Positions 5,146-5,476 of a stretch of 5,476 nt of DNA are shown here, in pieces; position 1 is the first letter of the stretch; the number at the start of each line of letters is the position of its first letter. Source of the stretch: Alphaproteobacteria bacterium (lineage in GTDB: Bacteria; Pseudomonadota; Alphaproteobacteria; Micropepsales; Micropepsaceae); the NCBI GenBank assembly GCA_003451645.1, contig DMER01000046.1:4312-9787 (forward strand), read 5' to 3'. The translations under genes were made by a program, and so were the position numbers. The notes beneath the pieces are model-generated. The model searched no databases. It saw nothing but the letters and a program-made list of their open reading frames with translations, and was not told where the DNA came from.

Positions 5146-5476
5146 ATGAAATTGAACGAAATCCGCGATAATGAAGGCGCCCACTATCGCTACAAGCGGG
5201 TAGGGCGGGGCGCGGGATCAGGCAAAGGCAAAACCTGTGGCCGCGGTGTGAAGGGTCAAAAGGCGCGCGCTGGCCACCACGCGGTATACGGCTTTGAAGG
5301 CGGGCAAATGCCGCTGCACATGCGTATGCCCAAGCGCGGCTTTAACAACATTTTCGCGCGCGACTTCGGGATTGTGAATGTTGGCGGTCTGCAGAAGGCG
5401 TTGCACGATGGCCGCATCGCGAACGGCCAGACGCTCAAGACTGAGGATTTGGTGTCACTAGGGATCGCCCGCGAGG
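5146..5476 (+). CDS. rplO: 50S ribosomal protein L15 (3' truncated by window)
   Basis: L15 binds 23S rRNA at a late stage of 50S assembly; its N-terminal part is an extended Gly-rich arm threaded through the rRNA. The window shows 110 codons of a protein usually 145-160 residues long, and the frame is still open at the right edge. Visible landmarks are [12 protein letters not shown] at 1-12, the arm [20 protein letters not shown] at 20-39, [20 protein letters not shown] at 50-69, and the start of the globular domain. Cys31 and the two histidines at 44-45 are mild variations in the arm. It follows rpmD as in the classical spc order, where secY would be expected next, outside this window. Confidence 0.97.
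   Translation, partial: MKLNEIRDNEGAHYRYKRVGRGAGSGKGKTCGRGVKGQKARAGHHAVYGFEGGQMPLHMRMPKRGFNNIFARDFGIVNVGGLQKALHDGRIANGQTLKTEDLVSLGIARE

Overview
The window is a continuous stretch of a bacterial ribosomal-protein operon, all on the + strand. It holds the end of the S10 cluster followed by most of the spc cluster. The order is rpsC (3' end), rplP, rpmC, rpsQ, rplN, rplX, rplE, rpsN, rpsH, rplF, rplR, rpsE, rpmD and rplO (5' part). Every gene is recognisable by sequence and stands in the classical order, with none missing, inserted or broken. The sequence is GC-rich. The proteins look alphaproteobacterial: S17 begins [15 protein letters not shown]16 has the [18 protein letters not shown] block, S14 ends GLVKSSW and is the cysteine-poor form, S5 has the [20 protein letters not shown] block, and L6 ends RRKEGKKK. 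I cannot place it below class.

Layout: positions 1-128 are the charged C-terminal tail of S3. Positions 166-1058 carry L16, L29 and S17. A 64-base gap (1059-1122), the longest in the window, separates S17 from L14, which is where E. coli divides the S10 and spc operons. Positions 1123-2568 carry L14, L24 and L5, tightly packed with 3-base gaps. Positions 2598-4267 carry S14, S8, L6 and L18. Positions 4297 to the end carry S5, L30 and a truncated L15. Apart from the 64-base gap, all gaps are 3-38 bases and most contain a purine-rich ribosome binding site. No stretch over 300 bases lacks a gene, and I see no tRNA, mobile element, CRISPR array or convincing rho-independent terminator.

The products are 30S proteins (S3, S17, S14, S8, S5) and 50S proteins (L16, L29, L14, L24, L5, L6, L18, L30, L15), presumably co-transcribed for balanced ribosome synthesis. 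L5 and L18 are both 5S rRNA-binding proteins. S3 and S5 both line the mRNA entry side of the small subunit.

I found no new biological system. What stands out is lineage-specific change to the proteins. L5 carries a 66-residue Lys/Ala/Gly-rich N-terminal extension, with a TTG codon exactly where the normal protein would begin. Arg-Asp dipeptide repeats occur both in the S3 tail and at the S5 N-terminus. L30 and S5 each have tryptophan at a position usually basic in the homologues I remember. Small potential hairpins start immediately after two stop codons. Comparisons with E. coli and other alphaproteobacteria are from memory, not from a search.
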